NCBI RefSeq assembly: GCF_900113275.1 | Contig: NZ_FOOU01000003.1 | Location: forward strand, 124,001 to 188,000 | DNA: 64,000 nucleotides | Reading direction: 5' to 3' | Source of the DNA: Neptunomonas qingdaonensis | GTDB taxonomy: Bacteria > Pseudomonadota > Gammaproteobacteria > Pseudomonadales > Balneatricaceae | In this document: piece after piece, positions 7,018 to 16,045 of the stretch | How the letters are laid out: every line of letters begins with the position of its first letter | Position numbering within the stretch: position 1 is the stretch's first letter | Made by a program: the position numbers and the translations under genes | The notes under the pieces: generated by a model | Told to the model about the DNA's origin: nothing | Seen by the model: the letters and a program-made list of their open reading frames with translations, nothing else | Databases searched by the model: none

Positions 7018-10000
7018 ATGCTGATTCGTTTATTTTTAAGTGTTTTTATTTATCTTGGTTTAATCACGTCGGTTCAGGCAGCAGAATGTCGGGCGACTTT
7101 CGCCGATGGATTAACTAATAGCAGTAATGCTGGCAAAATAAAATTTGAAGACTCAGCGCAATTACTCAATAATCCTGACGCTATTTTAGTGACAACCGAT
7201 ATCGATAATAGGGGAGATGTTTCCAGTTGTGGTAGCGTAAACTGTAGTGCAAGTGGCGTTATGGCTCCTCAATTAAACAGTAGTTATATCAAGTATTCAT
7301 CGAGCAACAACCTCGTCGTCGACGGTACTAGTCAAACTATAAGTGCTAATGATTATAAGGATGTTACGGTAAAGTCTGGCGGTAGCTTGTCTATGACGGC
7401 TGCTTTTTCTTCATACCATTTTAAAAAACTAAAAGTTGAAGATAGCTCGGTTATTTATTTGACCGCTGGTGATTATTTTGTAGAAGAAATAGAAATAAAA
7501 GATTCTAGCCAATTAATTGTTCAGGGCTCCGGTACGGCAAGAATATACATTGAGAAAAAAGCTAAGTTTAAGGAGTCGTCAGTCATTAATGGCGGAGAAA
7601 GTGGCGATCCCTCCAGATTAGTGCTTTATTCTTTTGATGATGTAACAGTCGAAAGTGCAGCTAGTTTAGCGGGCTATATATATTCAGAAAAAAAAGTAGA
7701 AATAAAAGACAACAGTAAAGTATTGGGTGCAATATCGTCAGAAGGTGAGTTAAAACTGAAGGATAACGCCTCTGTCAGTTACGATGATTCAATTGATGAT
7801 ACTGACTTTGGGAGTATGTGTCATACATCCCCGCCCGCCACACCTGTCATTCAGGCAGCATGGTATTTTGATGAAAATCAATGGGCTGCGATTGTTGATG
7901 AAGTGCTGGACTCTGCTGGAAGTAACTACCACGGCATAGCGAGTCAACCGATGACTAATTCTACGGACGGGGTTGTCTGTAATGCAGCAGATTTTCGTCA
8001 GGACGGTACAAGTGATTATGTTTCTCTAGGCAATGCTGCTCTTGACGGTCTTGATGATTTTTCGATCTCAGTCTGGGGAAAGCTGGACACGTCACGTAGT
8101 GGGGCTCAAACGATTTTCTCTGCGGCCTCTGCTTCGCATATAAATGGAGTGCTGATGTTTTTTTCCAACACAAGCACTTTGCATCTCTATTTTCGTAATG
8201 CCGTAGCGGCCAGCTATTCGTTGCCGGCTATCAATGATGACCTATGGCATCATTACGTATGGACACGTAAGCAAGGCCAACACTGCTTGTTTGTCGATGG
8301 CGTGAATCAGGGGTGCCAGACTTCAACCTATACGGGTGCTGTATCCGTCTCTCCTGGTGGTTTGATTATTGGTCAGGAACAGGATTCAGTGGGTGGTGGG
8401 TTTGCGGCTAATCAGGACTGGGAAGGATTGGTTGATGAGCCCATGATTTTTAGCAATGCACTATCGGCTTCCAGTGTTAGCACTGTTCATGCCAATCAAT
8501 TGGCAGGCGATAACTGGGATGGCTCATCAAGAATCTGTCCTGACCCTCCCCCCCCTCCAAGCGCCGTTCCTCCATTGCCTCATGCGGATTGGCATTTTGA
8601 TGAAGACGCTTGGGCGGGGGTGTCAGATGAGATAAAAGATTACAGTGTTAATTCGTTTCATGGAGTAGCTAGCCAGTCGATGCTGACTAGTAGTGATGGG
8701 GTCGTGTGTAATGCAGCCGACTTTCTTAATGATGGTGTCAATGATTATGCTTCTCTGGATAGTGCTGCCCTTAACGGTCTTAGTGACTTCTCAATCTCTA
8801 TATGGGGAAAGTTAGACTCTACACGCACTCAGGTTCAAACGATTTTCTCTGCTGCCTCAAGTTCGCAAAATAATGAAGTGCTGATGTATTTTTCCAATCC
8901 CAGGTCGTTGCAATTCTATTTTCAAGGCAGGATAGTTGCCTCCTATTCGTTGCCGGCTATTAATGATAGCGTTTGGCATCATTATGTATGGACGCGAAAT
9001 GCAGGGCGTCACTGTTTGTTTCTGGATGGTGTGAGTCAGGGATGTCAGACTTCAACCTATACGGGTGCGGTGACTGTAGACTCTGGCGGATTGATTATTG
9101 GTCAGGAACAGGACTCTGTGGGTGGGCGTTTCGATGCTGCACAGGACTGGGAAGGGTTAGTTGATGAGCCCATGGTTTTTTCAAGTGAGCTGAATGCTGC
9201 GCAGGTCAGCACTATTTATACGAATCAAGCAGCAGGTAATAACTATGATGGCAGCAGTCGTCGTTGTGGTTTTCCCGAGCCTGTAGTCAATTATCGTTTC
9301 GACAGTTGTAATTGGGCAGATGCGCAAGATGTTGTCGATAGCAGTGCCAATCGTCTGGATGCGTATGCGGTTAATGGCGTGCTGTCGACTGTAGGCGGGC
9401 AGGTGTGTGGTCTTGCTCAGTTTGATAGTGCTGATGATTATGTGCGCCTGCCAGACACGAATGAAGTTGATTTGCCCGATACCTTAACGGCCATGGCATG
9501 GGTCTATCTAAAAAACACACCTTCTGAGTTGAAAACTATCCTTTCTAAAGACACTAACTATGAGTTTCATGTAAACACTAATCGAGAGATTTTCTGGTGG
9601 TGGAATGATGCTAGTGGCGTTACCCGCAGTTTTGCATCCGGGGTGCAGATCAGTTTAAATCAATGGCATCACGTCGCTATTACCTATCAATCGGGTCTTC
9701 AAATTATTTATATTGATGGGCAAGAAGCGGCACGTCGAACATTTGCCGGTCAGCTCATTACTAATAGTAATGATCTTCAGATTGGACAGGATCAAGGTAT
9801 AGGGGCGCGTTTTTTTGATGGTGATATTGATGAAGTCAAAATTTTCGATGTTGATTTAAGTGCTTTTGACATTGCGGATATTTTTGTTAATGAAGAGGCT
9901 GGCCGAAATTATGATGGGGCTCTGCGCTCCTGTAATTGTACTGAGCCGGTGGTCGTGAATCACTATGCCATCAGTCACGACATGTCGATGGTGAGTTGTT

Positions 10001-12054
10001 CAGCCGAAGATATCACTTTTACTGCGCATGATAATGCTGATTTGGCGGTGGATGCTAAGGATGCTTTGTTGCAGATATCCACCTCAACGATGAAAGGCGA
10101 GTGGTTGTCTGTTGTTGCCGGGTCCGGTGTGCTGAGTAATTCAGGTGGCGGGCAGGCAACGTATCGTTTTCCGGACAATGGTGAGAGCAGTGTCACACTG
10201 AGTTTATCTTATCCGGATCTTGTGTCTGATCCTGAATTGGTTAATTTTAATGTCACCGATGGGGTTTCAACGGATAAGCGAAACGCTTCTGATATGGAAG
10301 ATAGCAATTTATCTGTCTCGGACTCCGGTTTGGTCTTTTCTATTCCTGATACGCAGTCCTGTCAGACATCCCTCGCTGTTAGTATCCAGGCGGTCAAAAA
10401 ATCTGATAATTCACCGAGTTGCAGCGCTGCAGTGGCAGGTAACAGGACGGTTAACTTTTATAGTCAGTACCTTGCGCCATCGACGGGGACGCAAAATCTT
10501 ATTTTAACCTCTGACGGAGTCGCTTATCCATTGTCATCTGCTGCGCCTGGTACGCCGGTAGCGGTGCGCTTTGATTCGCAAGGTGAGGGCAGTATTTCTA
10601 TACAGTATCCGGATGCTGGCGTGGTCGGGTTGAACGCAGCGCTGACCGTCGGGCTGAAGACTTTCAATGGTGCGGATTCCTTTGTCGCTTATCCTGCCTT
10701 ATTGTCGTTGGTAGCGGATAACGGATCTGGCTTAATGCTGGATAATACGGCTGTTTCCGGAGGCGCTGTGTGGGCTGCTGACAGGCCTTTTACTGTCAGT
10801 GTTTCCGGTCAGTGTGCAAGTGGTGCGGTGACGCCTAATTACCAGCCTTCAAATGCGGAGTTGGGCATTAGCTTACAGACGCCAACTCAGGCTGCAGGTG
10901 GTGTCGGCGGCACTTTATCCGTTGCTAGCGGTGCTCTGGTTGCCAGTGATAGCGTTGCCTGGACCGGTATCTCGTCGGGTTTTAGTTCCGGTGTATTTGA
11001 GGATGTGGCTGCTCGTTATTCAGAAGTCGGTATTATCAACTTGTATACCAGGGATGCTGATTATTACGGACACAGTATTAGTCAGACAGCTAAAGCGGTA
11101 GGGCGCTTTGTGCCCTGGTTTTTTGCAGTGACGGCAAATTCACCTGAGTGGCAAGCGCATTGTTCATCGGGGGATTTCTCTTACATGGATGAAGAGATCG
11201 GGTATCAAACACCACCGGAGCTTGTTGTTAGCGGTTATAGCGCAGTAGGCGGGCGTGTTTATAATTATGGTGGCTCATTGTGGAAATTGGCGGCTCAGCG
11301 CAGCAGTCGTTTCTATACCGATCAGAGTGCTTCTGTGGCGGCGACCTTGAGTAGTACGGTTGATACATCGACAGATACATGGGGCGGGACTGACGCAGAT
11401 TATGACGGAACGGCAATCAATAGTCTGACGAACGATTCGATTAAATATGTTCGGGGGGCCTCAGAAGCGCCGTTTGCTGGCCTTGTTGATCTAACATTGG
11501 CGACAGCAGATCTTACCGATGCTGATGGTGCTTGCTACCGAATCGACTCGGATGCCGATGGAGATTGGCTGGAAGAGGGGTGTAGTGGTTTTACTATCAG
11601 TAATATCCCTGCAAAAGAGCTTCGTTTTGGGCGACTCAGACTCGCTGATGCTTATGGGCCTGAAACTGAGCCTTTATCTTTGCCTTGGGTAGCTGAGTAT
11701 TATGACGGGTCGGGCTATATCCTTAATAGCACAGATAGTTGCAGTGCATGGTTAACCTCAGAAGTGACTTATTCTGATAATGACGGTGCTCTTATAGCTT
11801 CAGGCCAGACGGCGGCCGCCTATGCGCATAGTGGAGCAGATTTTAGAGTGGATGCAGGCGATGCTGGAGTAACAATGAGTGCGCCGGGAGCAGGGAATAC
11901 CGGTGTGGTAGGTGTTGCGGTTGATCTGACACGAATGCCTTATTTTTTCTTTGACTGGGATGGTGATGGTAGTTTTGATGACGCGCCTTCTGCAAATATT
12001 ATTTTCGGTCAATATAGAAGCAATGATAGGGTGATTTTTCAACGTCAGTGGTGA
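7018..12054 (+). CDS. MshQ-like giant surface protein with three LamG-like domains and DUF6701 C-terminus
   Basis: A 1678-residue secreted protein with signal peptide MLIRLFLSVFIYLGLITSVQA. Residues about 90-265 form a repetitive beta-strand region rich in KDSS/EDSS/KDNS turns, suggesting a beta-helix. Three concanavalin/LamG-like domains follow at about 282-505, 525-748 and 757-975, each with DFSISVWGKL- or LTAMAWVYLK-type strands, WHHY/WHHV and a closing DEPM/DEVKIF strand. The first two are a recent tandem duplication joined by a Pro-rich linker (PPPPPSAVPPLP). The rest, with paired cysteines and the ending FFDWDGDGSFDDAPSANIIF, matches the MshQ/DUF6701 C-terminus. MshQ-type proteins are linked to MSHA pili and surface adhesion, but no msh gene is in this window. 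The position between two tRNA clusters suggests horizontal acquisition or relocation. Confidence 0.8.
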   Translation: MLIRLFLSVFIYLGLITSVQAAECRATFADGLTNSSNAGKIKFEDSAQLLNNPDAILVTTDIDNRGDVSSCGSVNCSASGVMAPQLNSSYIKYSSSNNLVVDGTSQTISANDYKDVTVKSGGSLSMTAAFSSYHFKKLKVEDSSVIYLTAGDYFVEEIEIKDSSQLIVQGSGTARIYIEKKAKFKESSVINGGESGDPSRLVLYSFDDVTVESAASLAGYIYSEKKVEIKDNSKVLGAISSEGELKLKDNASVSYDDSIDDTDFGSMCHTSPPATPVIQAAWYFDENQWAAIVDEVLDSAGSNYHGIASQPMTNSTDGVVCNAADFRQDGTSDYVSLGNAALDGLDDFSISVWGKLDTSRSGAQTIFSAASASHINGVLMFFSNTSTLHLYFRNAVAASYSLPAINDDLWHHYVWTRKQGQHCLFVDGVNQGCQTSTYTGAVSVSPGGLIIGQEQDSVGGGFAANQDWEGLVDEPMIFSNALSASSVSTVHANQLAGDNWDGSSRICPDPPPPPSAVPPLPHADWHFDEDAWAGVSDEIKDYSVNSFHGVASQSMLTSSDGVVCNAADFLNDGVNDYASLDSAALNGLSDFSISIWGKLDSTRTQVQTIFSAASSSQNNEVLMYFSNPRSLQFYFQGRIVASYSLPAINDSVWHHYVWTRNAGRHCLFLDGVSQGCQTSTYTGAVTVDSGGLIIGQEQDSVGGRFDAAQDWEGLVDEPMVFSSELNAAQVSTIYTNQAAGNNYDGSSRRCGFPEPVVNYRFDSCNWADAQDVVDSSANRLDAYAVNGVLSTVGGQVCGLAQFDSADDYVRLPDTNEVDLPDTLTAMAWVYLKNTPSELKTILSKDTNYEFHVNTNREIFWWWNDASGVTRSFASGVQISLNQWHHVAITYQSGLQIIYIDGQEAARRTFAGQLITNSNDLQIGQDQGIGARFFDGDIDEVKIFDVDLSAFDIADIFVNEEAGRNYDGALRSCNCTEPVVVNHYAISHDMSMVSCSAEDITFTAHDNADLAVDAKDALLQISTSTMKGEWLSVVAGSGVLSNSGGGQATYRFPDNGESSVTLSLSYPDLVSDPELVNFNVTDGVSTDKRNASDMEDSNLSVSDSGLVFSIPDTQSCQTSLAVSIQAVKKSDNSPSCSAAVAGNRTVNFYSQYLAPSTGTQNLILTSDGVAYPLSSAAPGTPVAVRFDSQGEGSISIQYPDAGVVGLNAALTVGLKTFNGADSFVAYPALLSLVADNGSGLMLDNTAVSGGAVWAADRPFTVSVSGQCASGAVTPNYQPSNAELGISLQTPTQAAGGVGGTLSVASGALVASDSVAWTGISSGFSSGVFEDVAARYSEVGIINLYTRDADYYGHSISQTAKAVGRFVPWFFAVTANSPEWQAHCSSGDFSYMDEEIGYQTPPELVVSGYSAVGGRVYNYGGSLWKLAAQRSSRFYTDQSASVAATLSSTVDTSTDTWGGTDADYDGTAINSLTNDSIKYVRGASEAPFAGLVDLTLATADLTDADGACYRIDSDADGDWLEEGCSGFTISNIPAKELRFGRLRLADAYGPETEPLSLPWVAEYYDGSGYILNSTDSCSAWLTSEVTYSDNDGALIASGQTAAAYAHSGADFRVDAGDAGVTMSAPGAGNTGVVGVAVDLTRMPYFFFDWDGDGSFDDAPSANIIFGQYRSNDRVIFQRQW
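7861..9260 (+). repeat. Tandem duplication of LamG-domain coding sequence
   Basis: Two copies offset by 729 bases (243 codons), starting at the Trp codons at 7861 and 8590. Long stretches are near-identical, for example the segments encoding CQTSTYTGAV and GLIIGQEQDSVGG, while the region encoding TIFSAAS differs at scattered positions. This is an in-frame, fairly recent domain duplication inside the MshQ-like gene. Confidence 0.8.
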
Positions 12055-12063
12055 TAATTCTTC

Positions 12064-12092
12064 TTGACATAGGTCGTTGGAATCAATAAGAT
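12064..12092 (+). promoter_or_regulatory. Promoter of second tRNA cluster
   Basis: TTGACA (12064-12069), a 17-bp spacer and TAAGAT (12087-12092), then TTGCGCC. The -10 and spacing equal those of the promoter at 6105 and the distance to the first tRNA is similar (36 versus 38 bases), so the second cluster does not depend on transcription from the first. Confidence 0.75.
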
Positions 12093-12128
12093 TTGCGCCT
12101 CTTTGATGAGCCTTGCTCTCACTGAAAA

Positions 12129-12204
12129 GTCCCATTCGTCTAGTGGTCCAGGACACCGCCCTTTCACGGCGGTAACAGGGGTTCGAACCCCCTATGGGAC
12201 GCCA
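12129..12204 (+). tRNA. tRNA-Glu (TTC), copy 3
   Basis: Identical to the copies at 6172 and 6414, with encoded CCA. First gene of the second tRNA cluster. Confidence 0.97.
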
Positions 12205-12211
12205 TTTTTAG

Positions 12212-12250
12212 TTGTTAACGAGTGTTGCTAACGAATGTTGTTAACGCACG
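12212..12250 (+). repeat. Three 13-bp tandem repeats in tRNA spacer
   Basis: Units TTGTTAACGAGTG, TTGCTAACGAATG and TTGTTAACGCACG follow each other at 12212, 12225 and 12238 between tRNA-Glu and tRNA-Gly. The next spacer (12347-12405) also consists of degenerate units around TTAAGGTTT/TTAACGTTT. They look like slippage-derived spacers. Confidence 0.6.
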
Positions 12251-12270
12251 CTACTAACTAAAATATTGTT

Positions 12271-12346
<76 letters not shown>

Positions 12347-12405
12347 AAAGTTTTAAGGTTTAACGTTTTATAGCTTAAGGTTTCAAAGCTTAACGTTTCA
12401 TATAA

Positions 12406-12481
12406 GTCCCATTCGTCTAGTGGTCTAGGACACCGCCCTTTCACGGCGGTAACAGGGGTTCGAACCCCCTATGGGACGCCA
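12406..12481 (+). tRNA. tRNA-Glu (TTC), copy 4, D-loop variant
   Basis: Same as the other three tRNA-Glu genes except for one C-to-T change in the D-loop (GTGGTCTAGG instead of GTGGTCCAGG). All stems remain intact and CCA is encoded, so it should be functional. It ends the second cluster; no tRNA-Gly follows. Confidence 0.96.
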
Positions 12482-12582
12482 TCTTTTTAAATACTAAAAA
12501 CATTACTGTTGATAACGTATTTTTATATAATCAGATGATTATATTTTGATTGGCTAGTTATGTCGCTTTACGAGGGACCGTA

Positions 12583-13008
12583 GTGACGCATAAACGACGA
12601 ACATACTTGGCTGTTTTCTTACTTATGATGTCTCAGCTTGCTGGGGCAGATTCAGTGATTGTGCATCCGGATGTTAAAGTTAGTAGCCTTTCTTCTCAAG
12701 AATTACGTTCTATTTTTACGATGCGTTCAACTCGTTGGCCAGATCAGAACGCTATTCATGTTTTTGTACTCCCTGATTCACATCCTTTGCATCGCTCATT
12801 TGTTAAAACACAATTAAATATGTTCCCTTATCAATTAAGAATGATATGGGATCGCTCTGTGTATAGCGGTGCTGGCTATCCTCCAATATTAGTTCCCTCC
12901 ATTCAGGAAATGCTTGTGCGTGTTAAAAGCACCCAGAGTTCCATTGGATATATTGATGACAACAGTTTGCCTTTATTGAAAGGAGTGAACATCATTGAAA
13001 TACGCTAG
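12583..13008 (+). CDS. Small periplasmic phosphate-binding-like (PstS-like) protein
   Basis: A GTG start at 12583 is chosen because GAGG lies just upstream and the protein then begins directly with a signal peptide (ending QLAGA). An in-frame TTG at 12550 is less likely. The 141-residue product has features of a minimal PBP/PstS-like domain: SSLSSQELRSIFTMRSTRWPD, then a C-terminal half with IQEMLVRVKSTQSSIGYID. It resembles the stand-alone PstS-like proteins encoded next to porins and sensor proteins in marine gammaproteobacteria. Its last 14 bases overlap the next gene, so the two are coupled. Ligand is unknown. Confidence 0.7.
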   Translation: MTHKRRTYLAVFLLMMSQLAGADSVIVHPDVKVSSLSSQELRSIFTMRSTRWPDQNAIHVFVLPDSHPLHRSFVKTQLNMFPYQLRMIWDRSVYSGAGYPPILVPSIQEMLVRVKSTQSSIGYIDDNSLPLLKGVNIIEIR

Positions 13009-14185
13009 ATTGTTATCTTTATGTTGCTTGTTGTGTTTTTCTGGCCGCTTACTGGCCGAGGACAATGTGTCTGAATGGTATGTGGGTGGATTTATAACAC
13101 AAGGGTTGGTTGCAACGGACAATAATAATTTTGCAGGAAAAAGTAGCGAAGGGGTTAGTTCAGATTTTCGTGAGTTAGCGGTGTACGCTACATGGCGACC
13201 ATTAAGTAATATGCATTTTTCTGGACAAATTATGTCACGTCCCTTTGGAAACGTTGACGATGGTACCCCACAGATTGATTATTTATTGGCGGATTACAGT
13301 TTTTCAGTGGGCAGTTACAATGAGTTTGGGCTGCGAGTGGGTAGAGTTAAATTGCCTTACGGTTTCTATAATGAAACGCGTGATGTGTCCTTTACCCGGC
13401 CCTCAATAGTACTACCCCAATCCATCTATTTAGATGTAATAAGAGAAATCCAGATCTCGGCGGATGGCGTCATGGCATATGGCTACTTTCCGATATCCGA
13501 TCTGCGTATTGATGTTGACCTTGTCATAGGAAAACCCAGAGAGGGTGATCAGGCTGAATATGCGTATTTAAGATCGAATTATTCAGGGAGCTTTACAGAT
13601 AGCAATGGTGTTATGTCACGTGTCACGTTGGGGGATGATGCTGAAACATGGCGACTAGGTATAACGTTAGGGCGGTATGATTTACGCTATAAGCCTGGTT
13701 CTTTAGGCGAGTTAGGTTTAAGCCAAGGCGACGTGAATTTTGATGTTGCTGTGGCGAGCGGGCAATATAATACCGAAAGTTGGTCATTGGCTGCAGAGTA
13801 TATGCTAGTCAGTGTGGATCGAAGTGATTTGGGTGGTTTTTTTGAGCTTAATGGGAATAACAATTCAGACTCATATTACCTGCAAGCAATATATCGTTTT
13901 AACCGGGACTGGGATTTATTAATCCGTAGAGATGTTTTTTATCTTGATAAGAATGATAGATCGGGTTTAAAAGCTGAGCAGCTAACGGGATTGCCGGCTT
14001 ACTTTATGTGGGCAAAAGATTACACGATAGGCCTTGGTTGGCAGGCTTCGCAAAATATCAGCTTTCGAGCCGAGTGGCATTATGTGCAAGGAACTGTTTG
14101 GTTGCCTGCGCAAGATAACCCTGATATCGGATCGATAAAGAAAAATTGGAATATGTATCTGCTGCAAGCGACGTATCGTTTTTAA
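12995..14185 (+). CDS. Outer-membrane beta-barrel (porin-like) protein
   Basis: The TTG start at 12995 is preceded at good spacing by AAGGAG (12979-12984) and gives an immediate signal peptide ending SGRLLAE. The 396-residue product alternates polar and hydrophobic residues as amphipathic strands and ends LLQATYRF, with the terminal Phe typical of outer-membrane barrels. SVGSYNEFGLRVGRVKLPYGFYNETRD is a porin-type strand pair (quoted only as far as GRVKLPYGF). The gene overlaps the phosphate-binding-like gene and is followed by the PAS sensor gene, suggesting a nutrient uptake/sensing unit. Substrate is unknown. Confidence 0.7.
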   Translation: MKYARLLSLCCLLCFSGRLLAEDNVSEWYVGGFITQGLVATDNNNFAGKSSEGVSSDFRELAVYATWRPLSNMHFSGQIMSRPFGNVDDGTPQIDYLLADYSFSVGSYNEFGLRVGRVKLPYGFYNETRDVSFTRPSIVLPQSIYLDVIREIQISADGVMAYGYFPISDLRIDVDLVIGKPREGDQAEYAYLRSNYSGSFTDSNGVMSRVTLGDDAETWRLGITLGRYDLRYKPGSLGELGLSQGDVNFDVAVASGQYNTESWSLAAEYMLVSVDRSDLGGFFELNGNNNSDSYYLQAIYRFNRDWDLLIRRDVFYLDKNDRSGLKAEQLTGLPAYFMWAKDYTIGLGWQASQNISFRAEWHYVQGTVWLPAQDNPDIGSIKKNWNMYLLQATYRF

Positions 14186-14205
14186 ATAGCGAGGTGTAAA
14201 TTTAT

Positions 14206-15804
14206 ATGAATAGATCCCCTCGCTTTATTAGTCTTCGCTGGAAACTGTGGATGCCATTCTTATTGGCGGTATTATCTATTCACGTGGGACTTTACAGTTA
14301 CGTCGGACGCCAAATTGAGCGGCAATATGAGCTGGATCAGCAAGTATCCTTTAAAAGTAACCTTAAGGCACTCGATGGCGTATTAACCACTTCTTATCAT
14401 AAACTTCTGGAAGTGGGGCAAACTATTCTTATTATGAAGCAAACGGCTTCAAACCTACTTTATAAAGATTATATTTACTCCTCCATATCAGAAAAATTCC
14501 CTCAACTTGAAGCTCAGGGCATATTAGATGGTGCAGCGGTATTCGATACTCAGGGACAACTGGTGTTTTCAGTTGGAAATATCGATATACAGTCAAACTC
14601 AGGGGTTCAGCCTGCATTAAAAAATGAGCGTCCTATACGTGAAATGCGTTGTGATAATCAATGTATCCGCACGATTGCTATTCCTTTACTTAATTCAGGG
14701 AAGGTAGAAGGGGTGTTAGTGCTCGGTCGGTTGATGCAGGATATGGTGCTGGATTTCAAACAATTAACGGCGGTTGACATAGGTATCGCTAGAAAAAATC
14801 TCGAAAATGCATCAGATATTGACGCCTGGTCATTAGATTTTACCCAGCTCACGCAGCGAAATAAAAATATGCAAATTTTACAAACGTTGAGTCAACAGAT
14901 AACGAATATTTCTAACGAAACATTATACCGGGTAGATGTGTTTGATCGTCACTATGAAATTTATTTTACAGTACCGGCAAGTGTTGCTTTCACAGACACC
15001 GTATGGGTGTTGATGATTGATGGAACCATTCGATATCAGGCGATACGGGCGTTAAAAAACCAATTGGCCGTCGGCTTGATAATCAGTAGTCTGTTTTTAT
15101 TAATGATTGCTTTTGTGTGTGCTTCAAAAGTTGCTCGGCGTTTATTAAACGTGACTCTTTTTCTTAAAGAGCAGGGTTTTCTGAAAGAACAGGATTTAGT
15201 TGAAGAGCAGGGTTTAGTTATAGAAAAGAGTTCGGCTAAAGAACAGTGCGCTGGTAGGCTAATTGATGCGCGGCAAGACCCGTTATTCTTTCAAGATGAG
15301 ATATCAGAAATTTCTCTATCGGTCCGTGATGTTAGTGATATGGTCGAACACTTGTCCGAAGGTGAGCAAAAGTCCAGCCAGTGTATTGAAAGTATGGCGA
15401 AGGCGTTGAGGCTGGAAAAAGAGAGAGTGGCTCATCTGGTTGGCAACACACAGAATGTGATCGTCACTCAAAGTACGGATGGAACTGTGCTGACGATTAA
15501 TGATGTGGGTAAAAAATTATTCGGTATAACCAAGGAGGCAGCGTTACCCAAATTTGTAGATCTTTTCTTTACGAGTGAGCTCAATCAACAGGCTTTAGAC
15601 GGCATTACCCGACTTTATATGGGATTGGATAACCTTGTTTATTTGGATAGTCAGAGCTTGGACTTGAAAGGACAATTACGCGATTTTTCATGGATTCACT
15701 CCTATATTTCGGCATGCTCAGAACATCGGGCTATTATTCTTTCTGTTGGTATAGATATGACAGAGAAAAGGGAAGCGGAGCGAAAAAGTGGATTGCCTGG
15801 TTAG
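14206..15804 (+). CDS. Membrane sensor with periplasmic domain and PAS, output domain lost
   Basis: A 532-residue protein starting at an ATG with GAGG upstream. It has a transmembrane helix at about 14-32, a periplasmic domain of about 250 residues containing a CDNQC cysteine pair, a second helix at about 285-305, a repetitive charged linker (LKEQGFLKEQDLVEEQ, about 318-335), a HAMP-like or coiled segment and a PAS domain at about 408-520 (NVIVTQSTDGTVLTINDVG) ending in the usual DMTEKREAERK. It then stops where a catalytic domain should begin. In the -1 frame the sequence continues into the start of a GGDEF domain, so the gene is a frameshifted diguanylate cyclase and likely a pseudogene or output-less sensor. 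It is the third gene of the phosphate-binding/porin set. Confidence 0.75.
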   Translation: MNRSPRFISLRWKLWMPFLLAVLSIHVGLYSYVGRQIERQYELDQQVSFKSNLKALDGVLTTSYHKLLEVGQTILIMKQTASNLLYKDYIYSSISEKFPQLEAQGILDGAAVFDTQGQLVFSVGNIDIQSNSGVQPALKNERPIREMRCDNQCIRTIAIPLLNSGKVEGVLVLGRLMQDMVLDFKQLTAVDIGIARKNLENASDIDAWSLDFTQLTQRNKNMQILQTLSQQITNISNETLYRVDVFDRHYEIYFTVPASVAFTDTVWVLMIDGTIRYQAIRALKNQLAVGLIISSLFLLMIAFVCASKVARRLLNVTLFLKEQGFLKEQDLVEEQGLVIEKSSAKEQCAGRLIDARQDPLFFQDEISEISLSVRDVSDMVEHLSEGEQKSSQCIESMAKALRLEKERVAHLVGNTQNVIVTQSTDGTVLTINDVGKKLFGITKEAALPKFVDLFFTSELNQQALDGITRLYMGLDNLVYLDSQSLDLKGQLRDFSWIHSYISACSEHRAIILSVGIDMTEKREAERKSGLPG

Positions 15805-15851
15805 TCTGGCGTGATTTGCTTACGGGAATTGCTAATAAGCAATTTTGCTGA
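15786..15851 (+). pseudogene. Remnant of GGDEF domain start
   Basis: Shifting by one base at the five-A run at 15783-15787 joins the PAS gene to WRDLLTGIANKQFC, the classic DxLTGxxNR opening of GGDEF domains, which ends at a TGA at 15849-15851. The next 190 bases carry stops in all frames on this strand and no GGDEF signature, so most of the domain is deleted or decayed. Confidence 0.65.
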
Positions 15852-16045
15852 CAGCCATTGCCCGAAGTGATACCCGAGGTTATAGAAGTAAGCCTGGAAA
15901 ATGAGCGTTCATTATCAATTTGAACAGCCTGAAAGCAAAGAGCCGTTGGACACGTTTGTTGATTGATGGAGGCTTTTTCATTGAAATGCTCGAGAGAAGC
16001 TGATGATGAAGGGCTGCCAGGCTTACTTTTTGTGCTTAGCCCTCG

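Noticed and set aside
10220-11101. Alternative + strand frames inside the MshQ-like gene
   Set aside because: Shadow frames of a long intact gene, without ribosome sites or signal peptides.
15781-15851. Programmed -1 frameshift joining PAS sensor to GGDEF
   Set aside because: The A run is only five long and does not form a classical slippery heptamer in frame; moreover the shifted frame ends after about 20 codons, so nothing useful would be made.
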